The position numbers and the translations under genes are program-made. Under the pieces are notes generated by a model, which worked only from the letters and a program-made list of their open reading frames with translations, was not told the DNA's origin and did not search any database. From Opitutia bacterium (GTDB lineage: Bacteria; Verrucomicrobiota; Verrucomicrobiia; Opitutales; Opitutaceae), in NCBI GenBank assembly GCA_947458705.1, contig CANHAH010000015.1, positions 1 through 35,756 of the forward strand: 35,756 bases of DNA. Direction: 5' to 3'. Of this stretch, positions 9,841-17,954 are shown one piece after another (the first letter of the stretch is position 1; each line of letters begins with the position of its first letter).

Positions 9841-10623
9841 TTAACGTAGTCCGAGCATTTTTTCGCGGTAAAGCTCATCAGGCCGACCAGCGATGCGCGC
9901 CGCCACCGCAGCGGACAGAAAACGTGGCGAACCGAGCGCAACGGCACCGGCGTAAATTTCTGCCGCTTTTACGGCCATCAGTGTCGCCGCTAATACCGCC
10001 TCGGGCGTACCGCCAAGTGCGATCAGGCCATGATTTTCGAGAAGGATCACGCGCGGGGCACGAGCGAGACGTTTCACGTAAGCGAGGACGCTACGGCGGA
10101 TCGCCTGCGCGAGCTTCAGACCGGGATCGACGTAAGGCACGAGCACGAATTCCGTCCCGCAGCACACGATCTCGTCAGGGCATAGTCGGCGCTTGGCGTA
10201 GCACTTCGCGTGCGGGGTGCACAGGATCGCATTCACTGCAATCGGATGAGTGTGGCCGACAAAATTCACCCCAGGCAACGTCAGGAGCCACGCGTGAAAC
10301 ATTGCTTCGACCGAAGGTTTTTTGCCCGCGGGATTCAAGCGAGCAGCCAATAAGCGTTCATCCACGGCGGTGTCAGGGAGCCCTTTTTCGTCTAGCAGCG
10401 AAACGAGCGGTTCAAACCGACATGCCGAAACGCCGGCTGGAGCGAGGGTAGCGAGATTCGAGCCGCTGGCTTTGACCAAAAACGTATCTGAATCGAGGCG
10501 GGTCGAGGTGTTGCCTTCACCGAGGATAGCGAGCTTGCGCTCCTCGCGACCGAGTTGATGCGAGAGTTCGAGCAACCGAGCAAGTGAATCGGGGGCGGGA
10601 ACAGTTGAAGGTTTCACAGCCAT
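9841..10623 (-). CDS. Class II aldolase/adducin family protein
   Basis: Zinc-dependent class II aldolase family, which cleaves or epimerises phosphorylated ketoses such as fuculose-1-P, rhamnulose-1-P or ribulose-5-P; the exact substrate is not clear. Numbered from the ATG at 10623 (260 aa), the GEGNTSTR phosphate-binding motif is at 35-42, the likely catalytic Glu is 106, and metal ligands are His124, His126 and His198 (in ENHG). The frame extends to 10677, but those 18 residues are unlike the family and the shorter start fits better. It lies 24 bp upstream of the rhaD fusion on the same strand, so a role in rhamnose or a related deoxysugar is inferred from context. All expected active-site residues are present. 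Confidence 0.85.
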   Translation of the reverse strand: MAVKPSTVPAPDSLARLLELSHQLGREERKLAILGEGNTSTRLDSDTFLVKASGSNLATLAPAGVSACRFEPLVSLLDEKGLPDTAVDERLLAARLNPAGKKPSVEAMFHAWLLTLPGVNFVGHTHPIAVNAILCTPHAKCYAKRRLCPDEIVCCGTEFVLVPYVDPGLKLAQAIRRSVLAYVKRLARAPRVILLENHGLIALGGTPEAVLAATLMAVKAAEIYAGAVALGSPRFLSAAVAARIAGRPDELYREKMLGLR

Positions 10624-10702
10624 GAAGAATCGACAGCAAAATGAGAGAAAGTGCGAGATTCCACCAAAATCTCTCAATCCAACCCTTTTCCGGTCTGGTG
10701 CC

Positions 10703-11545
10703 TCACAGCTCGACGTTGTCGATTAAGCGCACTTCGTCGATCCAAGCTGAGATGGCTAACAAACTACGGCCTGGGACGACTTCACGCAACGTCTCCATCG
10801 TTTGAGTATCAACGATAGCGACGTAAATCACCCTCACGCGACGGTGTTGTCCCATAATATGTGTCGCCTCGGCGATCAAGCGATCGGGACTGCGTACGCC
10901 GCTATCAGCCATTTCTTTGGCACGCTTGAGTGCCTTGCTGAGCGCGAGCGCCTCCTGACGTTGGCTGGGGGTGAACTCGCGGTTACGCACACCCGCCGCA
11001 AGGCCATCCGCTTCGCGCACCGTCGGCACCACCACAATCTCCAAGGGGAAATTCAACTCTTCGGCCATGCGGCGCACCACGGCGGCCCGTTGCGCTGTTT
11101 TTTGTCCAAAGAAAACTGCATGCGGCTGCAAGATGTTAAACAATTTCGCCATGACCGTGGTTATCGCCCGAAAATGCCCCGGTCGGGAAGCACCGCACAA
11201 CGGCTTACTCATCGCTTCCTCGCTCACGAACGTCGCATAGCCGCGCGGCAATAAGACCTCATACTTAGGCGAAAAAACTACATCGGCCCCGCAGGTTTCA
11301 CAAAGCGCGAAATCTTCGACCGGCGTGCGCGGATAGTTCTCGATACGCTCATTTGGACCGAACTGCAGCGGATTCAAAAAAATGGAAACTATAACCACAT
11401 CCGCACGTGCCTTCGCCGCATGGATCATCGCAGCCTGACCGGCATGAAGCGCGCCCATCGTGGGCACAAGCGCCAGCGTCTTGCCGGCCGCGCGCCATGC
11501 GGTAACCTCAGCAGCCATCTCCGTCACGGATTCAATTATCTTCAT
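10703..11545 (-). CDS. panC: PanC-like pantoate-beta-alanine ligase homologue with altered active site
   Basis: PanC normally joins pantoate and beta-alanine using ATP in pantothenate (CoA) synthesis. The 280-aa length and overall order match PanC: PTMGALH at 28-34, NPLQFG at 59-63, the RPGHFR segment with His124, then FGQK at 146-149. Several normally invariant residues are changed. The ATP-binding HxGH motif reads HAGQ (34-37), KDxQQ reads KTAQR (149-153), and SSRN reads GVRN (185-188). The Gln and His that contact pantoate/ATP in NPxQF (Gln61) and GHF (His124) remain. The frame is intact with no stop or frameshift. The fold is clear; whether it is an active pantothenate synthetase is doubtful. 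It may be a divergent enzyme or a paralogue. It diverges from dapL across 129 bp containing a dyad. Confidence 0.85.
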   Translation of the reverse strand: MKIIESVTEMAAEVTAWRAAGKTLALVPTMGALHAGQAAMIHAAKARADVVIVSIFLNPLQFGPNERIENYPRTPVEDFALCETCGADVVFSPKYEVLLPRGYATFVSEEAMSKPLCGASRPGHFRAITTVMAKLFNILQPHAVFFGQKTAQRAAVVRRMAEELNFPLEIVVVPTVREADGLAAGVRNREFTPSQRQEALALSKALKRAKEMADSGVRSPDRLIAEATHIMGQHRRVRVIYVAIVDTQTMETLREVVPGRSLLAISAWIDEVRLIDNVEL

Positions 11546-11576
11546 AGGGGGTACGCTGATTTGGACTAACGTCGGG

Positions 11577-11615
11577 CTTGAACAAACTCGGCTCGGCGCG
11601 TTTGTTCAAGTTTTT
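11577..11615 (+). promoter_or_regulatory. 11-bp dyad with T-run in the panC-dapL intergenic region
   Basis: CTTGAACAAAC (11577-11587) is repeated in perfect inverted form at 11600-11610 around a 12-nt spacer, followed by five Ts. It lies 60 bp upstream of the dapL ATG and about 32 bp from the panC-like start, between divergent genes. It could be a regulator-binding dyad or, because of the T-run, a leader hairpin acting as an attenuator for dapL. The AT-rich stem makes it a weak terminator. Confidence 0.45.
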
Positions 11616-11674
11616 CGCCTCAAGCCTTTCATCCTTTTCAGCAAACTCATAATAACATCTTACCGAACCACACC

Positions 11675-12904
11675 ATGATCCGCATCAACGAAAACTACAC
11701 CAAACTAAAGGCCTCCTACCTTTTTGCCGACATCGCAAAGCGTGTCAGCGCCTACGTCGCCGCGCACCCTGATAAACCCGTCATCCGCCTCGGCATCGGC
11801 GATGTGACCGAACCCCTCCCCACCGTGTGCACCACCGCACTCCACGCTGCCACCGATGAGATGGCCGTTCGTGCCACCTTCAAAGGCTACGGCCCCGAGC
11901 AAGGCTACGCCTTTTTGCGCGAAGCCGTAGCTCAAAATGACTACACGGCCCGCGGCTGCGCCATCGAAGCAGACGAAATTTTCATCTCCGACGGTTCTAA
12001 ATGCGATTGCGGCAACATTCAGGAAATCTTCGCCACCGAAGGCCTCAAACTCGCCATCCCCGATCCCGTTTACCCCGTCTACATCGACACCAACGTCATG
12101 GCCGGCCGCACCGGGCCCAACCTCGACGGCCGCTACGCCGGCATCACCTACCTCGATTGCACGCCGGCCAACGGCTACGTACCCGCCATCCCAAGCAACG
12201 CGACCGACCTCATCTATCTCTGTTTCCCTAACAACCCCACCGGCGCCGTCGCCACGCGCGCGCAACTCACCGCTTGGGTCGCCTATGCAAAGGCCAACAA
12301 CGCCATCATCCTATTCGACTCCGCCTACGAAGCTTACATCCGCGACCCGCAGATCCCCCACTCGATCTACGAAATCCCAGGCGCGCGCGACGTCGCAATT
12401 GAGTTTCGTAGCTTCTCTAAAACCGCCGGCTTCACCGGCACCCGCTGTGCCTACACCGTCGTTCCTAAGACCCTCGTTGCCTACGACCTCGCCGGTAAAA
12501 CTCACTCCGTCCACGCACTCTGGAATCGACGCCATACCACAAAATTCAACGGCGTCGCCTACCCGATCCAGAAAGCAGCCGCCGCAATCTATACGCCCGA
12601 GGGCAAAGCCCAGGTAAAAGCCATGACCGACTTTTACCTCGCCAATGCCGCGCTCATCCGCACCGCCGTCAACCAACTCGGTCTTAGCTGCGTCGGAGGC
12701 GACAACGCCCCCTACATCTGGGTCAACACCGGCCGCGATTCCTGGGAGTTCTTTGATCTGTTACTAAACAACGCCCAAGTCGTCTGCACACCGGGCGCCG
12801 GCTTCGGCAAATGCGGCGAAGGTCATGTGCGTATCAGCGCCTTCAACTCCCGCGCCAACGTTGAGACCGCGCTACAACGCATCGCCACGGCACTGAAAAA
12901 ATAA
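11675..12904 (+). CDS. dapL: LL-diaminopimelate aminotransferase
   Basis: PLP-dependent enzyme converting tetrahydrodipicolinate directly to LL-2,6-diaminopimelate in lysine and peptidoglycan synthesis. This route is known from plants, Chlamydiae, Verrucomicrobia and some other bacteria. The N-terminal signature runs from [17 protein letters not shown] into [12 protein letters not shown] (38-49). The PNNPTG motif is at 185-190, the PLP-contacting Asp/Tyr pair is in FDSAYEAY (214-221), and the Schiff-base lysine is Lys249 in [12 protein letters not shown]. The 409 aa length is normal. The ATG at 11675 lies directly before the conserved region. Hairpins follow at 12934-12994. The Asn-Tyr start and the [11 protein letters not shown] segment (72-82) distinguish it from ordinary aspartate aminotransferases. 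Confidence 0.95.
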   Translation: MIRINENYTKLKASYLFADIAKRVSAYVAAHPDKPVIRLGIGDVTEPLPTVCTTALHAATDEMAVRATFKGYGPEQGYAFLREAVAQNDYTARGCAIEADEIFISDGSKCDCGNIQEIFATEGLKLAIPDPVYPVYIDTNVMAGRTGPNLDGRYAGITYLDCTPANGYVPAIPSNATDLIYLCFPNNPTGAVATRAQLTAWVAYAKANNAIILFDSAYEAYIRDPQIPHSIYEIPGARDVAIEFRSFSKTAGFTGTRCAYTVVPKTLVAYDLAGKTHSVHALWNRRHTTKFNGVAYPIQKAAAAIYTPEGKAQVKAMTDFYLANAALIRTAVNQLGLSCVGGDNAPYIWVNTGRDSWEFFDLLLNNAQVVCTPGAGFGKCGEGHVRISAFNSRANVETALQRIATALKK

Positions 12905-12933
12905 GCGTGCGGAAACATCCGCCAAAAATAATA

Positions 12934-12961
12934 AGCGGCGGTCTAACACGAGATCGCCGCT
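12934..12961 (-). terminator. Terminator for the Mla-type operon (minus strand)
   Basis: AGCGGCG (12934-12940) pairs with CGCCGCT (12955-12961), extendable to 10 bp with one G-T pair around an 8-nt loop. On the minus strand it is followed by a T-rich tail (complement of 12922-12933). It lies about 50 bp beyond the stop of the operon's last gene at 13009. Confidence 0.6.
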
Positions 12962-12967
12962 GTGCAT

Positions 12968-12994
12968 CGGGCCGACCAAGGCCCGGTTTTTTTT
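12968..12994 (+). terminator. Rho-independent terminator for dapL
   Basis: CGGGCC (12968-12973) pairs with GGCCCG (12980-12985) around a 6-nt loop and is followed by eight Ts (12987-12994) on the plus strand. It is 63 bp after the dapL stop and next to the opposing minus-strand terminator. Confidence 0.8.
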
Positions 12995-13008
12995 GCCCAA
13001 GCCAAGCG

Positions 13009-13665
13009 TTACAACTTCGCCGGTAAAACCCCGACCACATCTTCGCTGAGCGCCGTCACCGCCGCGCTCAAACGCGAAGCCAACTGGGAAAAATCTTTGC
13101 CATCCCACGCTGTCTCGGGCGCGACAAAACGCCGACGCGCCACCACTTCACCGAGCGCACCGATCCGCGTCACCTCGATCATTGCAACGAGCCGCACCAC
13201 GCCAGAGCCACCGCCGGCAGACAACACGCCTTCGGCACGGATTAAGCGCACGCTGACATCAAAATCACGAGGCTCTTCAAAAGGAAAAGGTTGCACAAAA
13301 ACCCGCCCCACCGTCGGTGAGCTCAACAATTGCGCGCGCAAAGTATGCAAAATTTCTTGCTCGAGTGGTTCCGCCCAGCGCGCCTCCGGAGGAAACGACA
13401 GCTCGTTTTCTCCCGTGCGCACAACCAGCGAACCTTTCTTTAAATAGGGCGCGAGCTCCACGTTTCTCAGACCGATGCGCAATCCGACGTTGATGGATTG
13501 CGCACCTGCGGCGCCCGCTGGAGGCGCCGACAGCACGTAATAACGTGTAGCATCCGCCGTCGGCGCGGGGATGAAGTTACACCCCGTTGCAAGAAGCGCA
13601 TAGACGCCTAAAGTCAGAACCGCCCGCCACCCTAAATCCTGCGTGAAAAATTTTTGAGTGCTCAT
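13009..13665 (-). CDS. ABC-type transport auxiliary lipoprotein (PqiC/LptE-like)
   Basis: Predicted outer-membrane-directed lipoprotein that works with MCE-family lipid transporters. From the ATG at 13665 (218 aa) it has a hydrophobic N-terminus and a lipobox ending in Cys29 (LLATGC). It then shows the family's typical opening of a YYVLSAP strand and an IGLRNVELAPYLKKGSLVVRTGENEL segment, which in relatives carries the conserved P-x-Y-L. The open frame extends upstream to 13923 but overlaps the mlaD-like gene and is Arg-rich there, so the shorter start is chosen. It is the last gene of a four-gene operon, 37 bp after the MCE gene. It may bridge the MCE protein and the outer membrane; this is inference from family and context. 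Confidence 0.82.
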   Translation of the reverse strand: MSTQKFFTQDLGWRAVLTLGVYALLATGCNFIPAPTADATRYYVLSAPPAGAAGAQSINVGLRIGLRNVELAPYLKKGSLVVRTGENELSFPPEARWAEPLEQEILHTLRAQLLSSPTVGRVFVQPFPFEEPRDFDVSVRLIRAEGVLSAGGGSGVVRLVAMIEVTRIGALGEVVARRRFVAPETAWDGKDFSQLASRLSAAVTALSEDVVGVLPAKL

Positions 13666-13702
13666 ACGCGCGATGAAGAAAGTTAAAAGAGGGGAGAATC
13701 GC

Positions 13703-14704
13703 TCAACGCGGTGCCTTCTTACCGGTGAGCAGAGCATTGGGATTACGTTCGAGGAAATCAGCAAGGCGTTGCACCGCATCGGCGGCTTCGGAAAGTTTTC
13801 CGAAGGCCTCGCCGGCGCCTTCACCCAAACCTTGTTGCGCGTTAATGAAACTGCGCAGCGTGAGCGCGGTGGCATTGAAATTCTGTAGCGTCTCCTGCGC
13901 CTTACCGAGGGTAGCGTGGACATCCGCGCCAGCCGTCGAAACCTGGCCGTCGAGCTTCGCTAAGGTCGTGCGAAGATCGACCAGCGTAGCATTGAAATTG
14001 ACGAAAGCTTCCTTGAGCTCAGGTGAACTCGCGAGCGTTTCGACCGCCGCGCCGGTGCGTTGCCACTGCGTGCTTACGCTTTTCAGATCTAGGCCGTCAA
14101 CTTGACGGCGGGTGGTTGCGAGCAAGGTTTTCAGCTCCACAGAGAGTCCGTCGAAGTCTATCTTGCGCACCTTGGAAAGAATCTCGCTCACACTGGCCTG
14201 AAACTCAGAGATCGCCGAAGGCACCGCCGGCACGACGACGTACTTCAACTCTGTCGTCCGGGCATCAGCCGGGAACTCCTTGGGGTTCAAAAAATCCAGC
14301 TCGACAAACAACATGCCCGTCGCGAGTCCCAACACGCCGAGCTGGGCGCGCAGGCCGTGGTCAATCAACGTCTGTAATTCGCCGCGCTCCGCGACGTTGA
14401 TCAACGCGCCCTGACTGTCGGTGAGGGTGTTGCGACTGAATTCGCACGTTACGACGACGACCGAGTGGTTTTTGCGTTCGTCGTAGCGCACTGTGAGATC
14501 GGCCACACGGCCAACGCGCACACCACGCAACTTCACCGGAGAACCGAGATCGAGCCCGTGAATCGACTCGTCGAAATACACCACAAATCGCTGCGGCTTA
14601 GAGAAAAAATTCACGCCGCCAAACGCAAGCAACACGACGATACCGAGCGCAAACGCTCCCAGCGCAAAGGCTCCGACAATGGCAGGACTGACCTTGGTTT
14701 TCAC
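13703..14704 (-). CDS. MlaD-like MCE family lipid-binding protein
   Basis: Periplasmic substrate-binding subunit of a phospholipid transport ABC system. A single N-terminal transmembrane anchor spans residues 8-30. It is followed by the MCE domain (about 36-115), with the conserved LDLGSPVKLRGVRVGRV stretch. A long C-terminal tail of about 200 residues, rich in Leu, Thr and Ala with heptad-like spacing, probably forms the helical or coiled section seen in other MCE proteins. At 333 aa it is longer than E. coli MlaD (about 180 aa) but ordinary for non-enterobacterial MCE proteins. It lies third in the operon, after the ATPase. The lipid transported cannot be told from sequence. Confidence 0.9.
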   Translation of the reverse strand: MKTKVSPAIVGAFALGAFALGIVVLLAFGGVNFFSKPQRFVVYFDESIHGLDLGSPVKLRGVRVGRVADLTVRYDERKNHSVVVVTCEFSRNTLTDSQGALINVAERGELQTLIDHGLRAQLGVLGLATGMLFVELDFLNPKEFPADARTTELKYVVVPAVPSAISEFQASVSEILSKVRKIDFDGLSVELKTLLATTRRQVDGLDLKSVSTQWQRTGAAVETLASSPELKEAFVNFNATLVDLRTTLAKLDGQVSTAGADVHATLGKAQETLQNFNATALTLRSFINAQQGLGEGAGEAFGKLSEAADAVQRLADFLERNPNALLTGKKAPR

Positions 14705-14806
14705 GTAATTTAAAGAAGAATCAAAATTCGGTTAAAAGGACAGCCGGAAGCGACAATGCCAAAAAATAACAATCGTCGATAGCGCCAAGGCTGCGGCCGG
14801 CGGGCT

Positions 14807-15601
14807 TCATAAAATCGGGACCTTGCCCGTGCCGCGCGTTAGAAATTCCTTCACGCGGGGATCCTCGCTCGTCGTCGCGAGCGTCCGCGGCGCGCCTTCG
14901 GCGATGATACCCTGAGCCTGCTTTTCGAGCATGATGACCCGATCGGCGATATCATAAATCGAAGCCAATTCGTGCGACACCACCACAATCGTGGTGCCAA
15001 AAATCGCCCGGATTTCCACAATCAATTCGTCGAGCTTACGCGAAGTTACCGGGTCAAGCCCCGCCGAGGGTTCGTCGAAAAACAAAATCTCCGGATCGAG
15101 TGCCAACGCCCGCGCCAAACCCGCGCGCTTCTTCATACCGCCCGAAATCTCCGCGGGATAATAATCTTCGTATCCACCCAACCCTACTTGCCCGAGTTTA
15201 AGCGCGGATAATTCCTCGATCTCACGGCTCGTAAGCGACGTATATTCTTCAAGCGGCAACGCCACGTTCTGACGCAACGTCAGCGAACTCCAAAGTGCAC
15301 CGCCTTGAAAGAGCATACCGAAATGCCGCAATTGAGCACGGCGCGTTCCTGCATCTGCTTCCGAAAACGGCGCCCCGAGAAACCGCACGCTCCCGGCGGT
15401 CGGAGGATTCAAACCCACAAGATGCCGCAGCAACGTGCTCTTGCCGCAACCTGAACCACCCACGATAAAAAAAATCTCTCCGCGGGCGACGTTGAACGTC
15501 ACATCCCGCAAAATCGTCTGCTCGCCGTAACCACAGACTAAACCGCTCACCTCGATCGCCGGATCGCCGGTCTGAGCATGATTCCGTTTCAGATCGCTCA
15601 T
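14807..15601 (-). CDS. MlaF-like ABC transporter ATP-binding protein
   Basis: Cytoplasmic ATPase of an Mla-type lipid transporter. All nucleotide-binding motifs are intact in the 264 residues: Walker A GGSGCGKST (48-56), Q-loop Gln99, signature SGGMKKRAG (153-161), Walker B ending in Asp176-Glu177, and switch His210. The SGGMKKRAGLARA form of the signature is characteristic of the MlaF/Ttg2A/Mkl group rather than amino-acid or drug exporters. Its ATG overlaps the stop of the upstream permease by 4 bp (15598-15601), indicating translational coupling. The MCE gene follows after about 100 bp. Confidence 0.93.
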   Translation of the reverse strand: MSDLKRNHAQTGDPAIEVSGLVCGYGEQTILRDVTFNVARGEIFFIVGGSGCGKSTLLRHLVGLNPPTAGSVRFLGAPFSEADAGTRRAQLRHFGMLFQGGALWSSLTLRQNVALPLEEYTSLTSREIEELSALKLGQVGLGGYEDYYPAEISGGMKKRAGLARALALDPEILFFDEPSAGLDPVTSRKLDELIVEIRAIFGTTIVVVSHELASIYDIADRVIMLEKQAQGIIAEGAPRTLATTSEDPRVKEFLTRGTGKVPIL

Positions 15602-16725
15602 AGCCCAAGAATGTTAAATGCGACGGCGAAAAACGCGTCGGAAACGATGATCAACAAAATTGCTGTCACCACTGCTGAAGTTGCCGCCCGCCCCACTCCA
15701 GCCGCGCTGCGGTCCGCCTGCAAACCGCGCAAACAACCCGCTAAGCCGATCAATAGGCCAAACGTCAGCGCCTTGAACAAGCCTGTGTTCACGTCCGAAA
15801 GATCAATGATACTCTGAGTCTCAATCCAGTACGCCGCCGGCGGAATTTGGAGCACCCCGAGCGCTACCATCATGCCGCCCAAGATACCTACGCAATTAGC
15901 GTAAAGTGTCAGTAGTGGCATCATCAATCCAAGGGCTACGATACGGGGCAGCACCAAAAAATCTACCGGCGAAATTCCTAACGCAGCGAGAGCATCAATT
16001 TCTTCGTTAGCCTTCATGTTGCCAAGCGTCGCAGCAAACGCCGCGCCTGTGCGCCCCGCCAACACAATCGCCGCCATCATCGGCCCCATCTCGCGCACGA
16101 CCGACAGGCCCACTAGATCCGCTACATAAATATCAGCACCAAATTGCCGTAGCTGCACGGCTGCCTGATAGGCCATGATCAAACCAACTAGAAAACTGAT
16201 CAGGCTTACGATGGGCAACGCCATCGCGCCGCATTGCTGCATCTCGTCGACGCAGTCCCGCCAACGAAACTTATGCGGCAACCGCACTAGACGCCACGCG
16301 CTAATCACGCACTCGCCGACAAACGCGATGATTTCCCGAACTTTTTTCCATGCGTCCTGCGTCGCCAGTCCGACGCTTGTTAAAAAATTCTCCGAGCGAT
16401 CAAACGGCACACTAGTCTCATGCGAAGCGACTAACTGCCCGAGTAAGGTTCGCACCTTCGCCGGCACCGCCTCGAGATCGCAATGCGCCCCATGCGCCCG
16501 ACACCAATGTTGTACTTCAAATAGAAATAACAGCAGGGAAGAATCCCAGCGCTCCACCGCTTCCATCACGACTTTGACGCGAGCTGATTTGTCTAAGCCC
16601 ACGCAATCCGACCAGCGCACTGGCGCGGCCGTGATGCGCCAAACACCTGCCAAAAGCACCGTACAACCTCCCGCCTCCGATTGTACAGTCACACGGGCCT
16701 GCGGTTGATGGACGTTATCGGACAT
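15598..16725 (-). CDS. MlaE-family permease with N-terminal STAS-like domain
   Basis: Integral inner-membrane subunit of the lipid ABC transporter, first gene of the operon. Residues 1-115 form a soluble region resembling a STAS domain (in E. coli the corresponding MlaB is a separate protein). The permease domain covers about 140-375, with several hydrophobic helices and the coupling-helix motif EIDALAALGISPVDFLVLPR. The STAS-permease fusion is a known variant, so no separate mlaB is needed here. The 375 aa length fits such fusions. It diverges from the HAD phosphatase gene across an 87-bp gap that should hold both promoters; no convincing -35/-10 pair was found there. Confidence 0.92.
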   Translation of the reverse strand: MSDNVHQPQARVTVQSEAGGCTVLLAGVWRITAAPVRWSDCVGLDKSARVKVVMEAVERWDSSLLLFLFEVQHWCRAHGAHCDLEAVPAKVRTLLGQLVASHETSVPFDRSENFLTSVGLATQDAWKKVREIIAFVGECVISAWRLVRLPHKFRWRDCVDEMQQCGAMALPIVSLISFLVGLIMAYQAAVQLRQFGADIYVADLVGLSVVREMGPMMAAIVLAGRTGAAFAATLGNMKANEEIDALAALGISPVDFLVLPRIVALGLMMPLLTLYANCVGILGGMMVALGVLQIPPAAYWIETQSIIDLSDVNTGLFKALTFGLLIGLAGCLRGLQADRSAAGVGRAATSAVVTAILLIIVSDAFFAVAFNILGL

Positions 16726-16812
16726 GGACTCGGTTGTAGCGGTCTCCGCCTAAAACCAAACCCTAAAAATTTTCGTGCCTCCGCCCCACTCCCGACGCCA
16801 CATTTGTCCTTC

Positions 16813-17454
16813 ATGCAGTTTCGCACCCTTCTTTTCGACCTCGACGGCACGCTTATCGACCACTTCGCCGCCATCCATCGCTGCTACGCACACACTCTGC
16901 CACAACTCGGCCTACCCGAGCCCTCGCTTACCCAGGTACGCGACGCCGTCGGTGGCGGCCTCGAAAATGCTCTACTCAAGTTCATTCGCCCAGACCAAAT
17001 TCCGGTCGCCGTAAAAATCTACCGCACCTACTGGGACCGCACGATGCTCGACGACGTCGTCGCCCTCCCCGGCGCCCTTGCACTCCTGCAAAATCTGCAC
17101 ACGCGCGGCCAAACCGTAGCAATTTTTACTAACAAACACGCCCCATCCTCTCGTCTCATTGCCGAGCACCTCGGTTTCACGCCGTTCCTCGCCGGCAACT
17201 TCGGCGCTCAAGACACCCCGTGGCTCAAGCCCGACCTGGCCTTCACGACTCACGTCCTCACCACGCTAGACGCCAAAGCCGCTACGACGCTGCTCATCGG
17301 CGATTCACCATTCGACGTCCAAGCTGCGCTCAATGCCGGCTTCCCTTGTTGGGCCGTCACTACGGGTACACACCACGCCGCGGAACTTCATGCCGCCGGC
17401 GCCACGCGGGTTTTCGCAAACCTCGCCGAAATCCAATCAGCCCTTAGCGACTGA
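16813..17454 (+). CDS. HAD-family phosphatase (phosphoglycolate phosphatase-like)
   Basis: Cytoplasmic HAD hydrolase of the phosphoglycolate phosphatase (Gph) type. From the ATG at 16813 it is 213 aa. The motifs are complete: I FDLDGTL with Asp9 and Asp11, II TNK (106-108), III Lys139-Pro140, and IV GDSPFD with Asp164 and Asp168. A helical cap lies between motifs I and II, as in the Gph/beta-phosphoglucomutase group. The open frame extends upstream to 16681 but would overlap the divergent permease gene, so the internal ATG directly before motif I is chosen. The exact phosphorylated substrate is unknown. Its 3' end overlaps the convergent DUF2721 gene by 11 bp. Confidence 0.85.
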   Translation: MQFRTLLFDLDGTLIDHFAAIHRCYAHTLPQLGLPEPSLTQVRDAVGGGLENALLKFIRPDQIPVAVKIYRTYWDRTMLDDVVALPGALALLQNLHTRGQTVAIFTNKHAPSSRLIAEHLGFTPFLAGNFGAQDTPWLKPDLAFTTHVLTTLDAKAATTLLIGDSPFDVQAALNAGFPCWAVTTGTHHAAELHAAGATRVFANLAEIQSALSD

Positions 17455-17929
17455 GCCCGCGCACCCGCACGACTTCCAGTTTCAAAGCCTGCAGCGACAC
17501 CACGATGTCACGCAGAAACGCCGTCAACGCCGCGATCAAGCACGCGATACTCGCCAGAAAAATCACCACCATCTCAACGGCAAATTCGCGCTCCATCACT
17601 GCATCCACAAAAATGATCATCACGAGGACGCACGCGAGAAGCATGCTCAACCCAGCAAACATCACCGCCCGTTGCACCAGTCGCGCCCGCCGCCACAAAA
17701 TATCCAGCTGAAGCTCCAAGTGCTCGCGTTCGCCACTTTCTTGCGAAGCCGCCTGCCGCACTTGCCCCGCCAAGATCCGGGTGCGGTCCACCACGCGCGC
17801 CATCCGGTTAGTCAACGTAATCATCAAGCCGCCCACGCCGCTCAACAAAATCACCGGCGTGATCGCCAACTGAATCACCGGCAAAAACGAACTGGGTACG
17901 ATCGTATTCATCCAGCTAACCTGAGCCAC
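17444..17929 (-). CDS. DUF2721 family membrane protein
   Basis: Small integral membrane protein of unknown function, 161 aa. Hydrophobic segments lie around residues 16-38, 88-108 and 118-142, with a charged helix between the first two (LTNRMARVVDRTRIL, then an arginine- and glutamate-rich stretch). This pattern and the N-terminal AITPVILLSGVGGLMITLTNRM region match the DUF2721 family. A good Shine-Dalgarno (GGGAGG on the minus strand, 17937-17942) sits 7 nt before the GTG at 17929, so that start is preferred over the ATG six codons later. The gene diverges from recD2 with a very short gap and overlaps the 3' end of the HAD gene. Confidence 0.82.
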   Translation of the reverse strand: MAQVSWMNTIVPSSFLPVIQLAITPVILLSGVGGLMITLTNRMARVVDRTRILAGQVRQAASQESGEREHLELQLDILWRRARLVQRAVMFAGLSMLLACVLVMIIFVDAVMEREFAVEMVVIFLASIACLIAALTAFLRDIVVSLQALKLEVVRVRGLSR

Positions 17930-17954
17930 TAGCTCGCCTCCCGCAATCCTCGGT

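Noticed and set aside
13666-13923. N-terminal extension of the auxiliary lipoprotein frame
   Set aside because: It overlaps the mlaD-like gene, is Arg-rich and would bury the lipoprotein signal; the start at 13665 is preferred.
13009-16725. Mla-type operon as a possible novel system
   Set aside because: The gene order, STAS-permease fusion and auxiliary lipoprotein are a known arrangement of MCE lipid transporters, and all motifs are intact.
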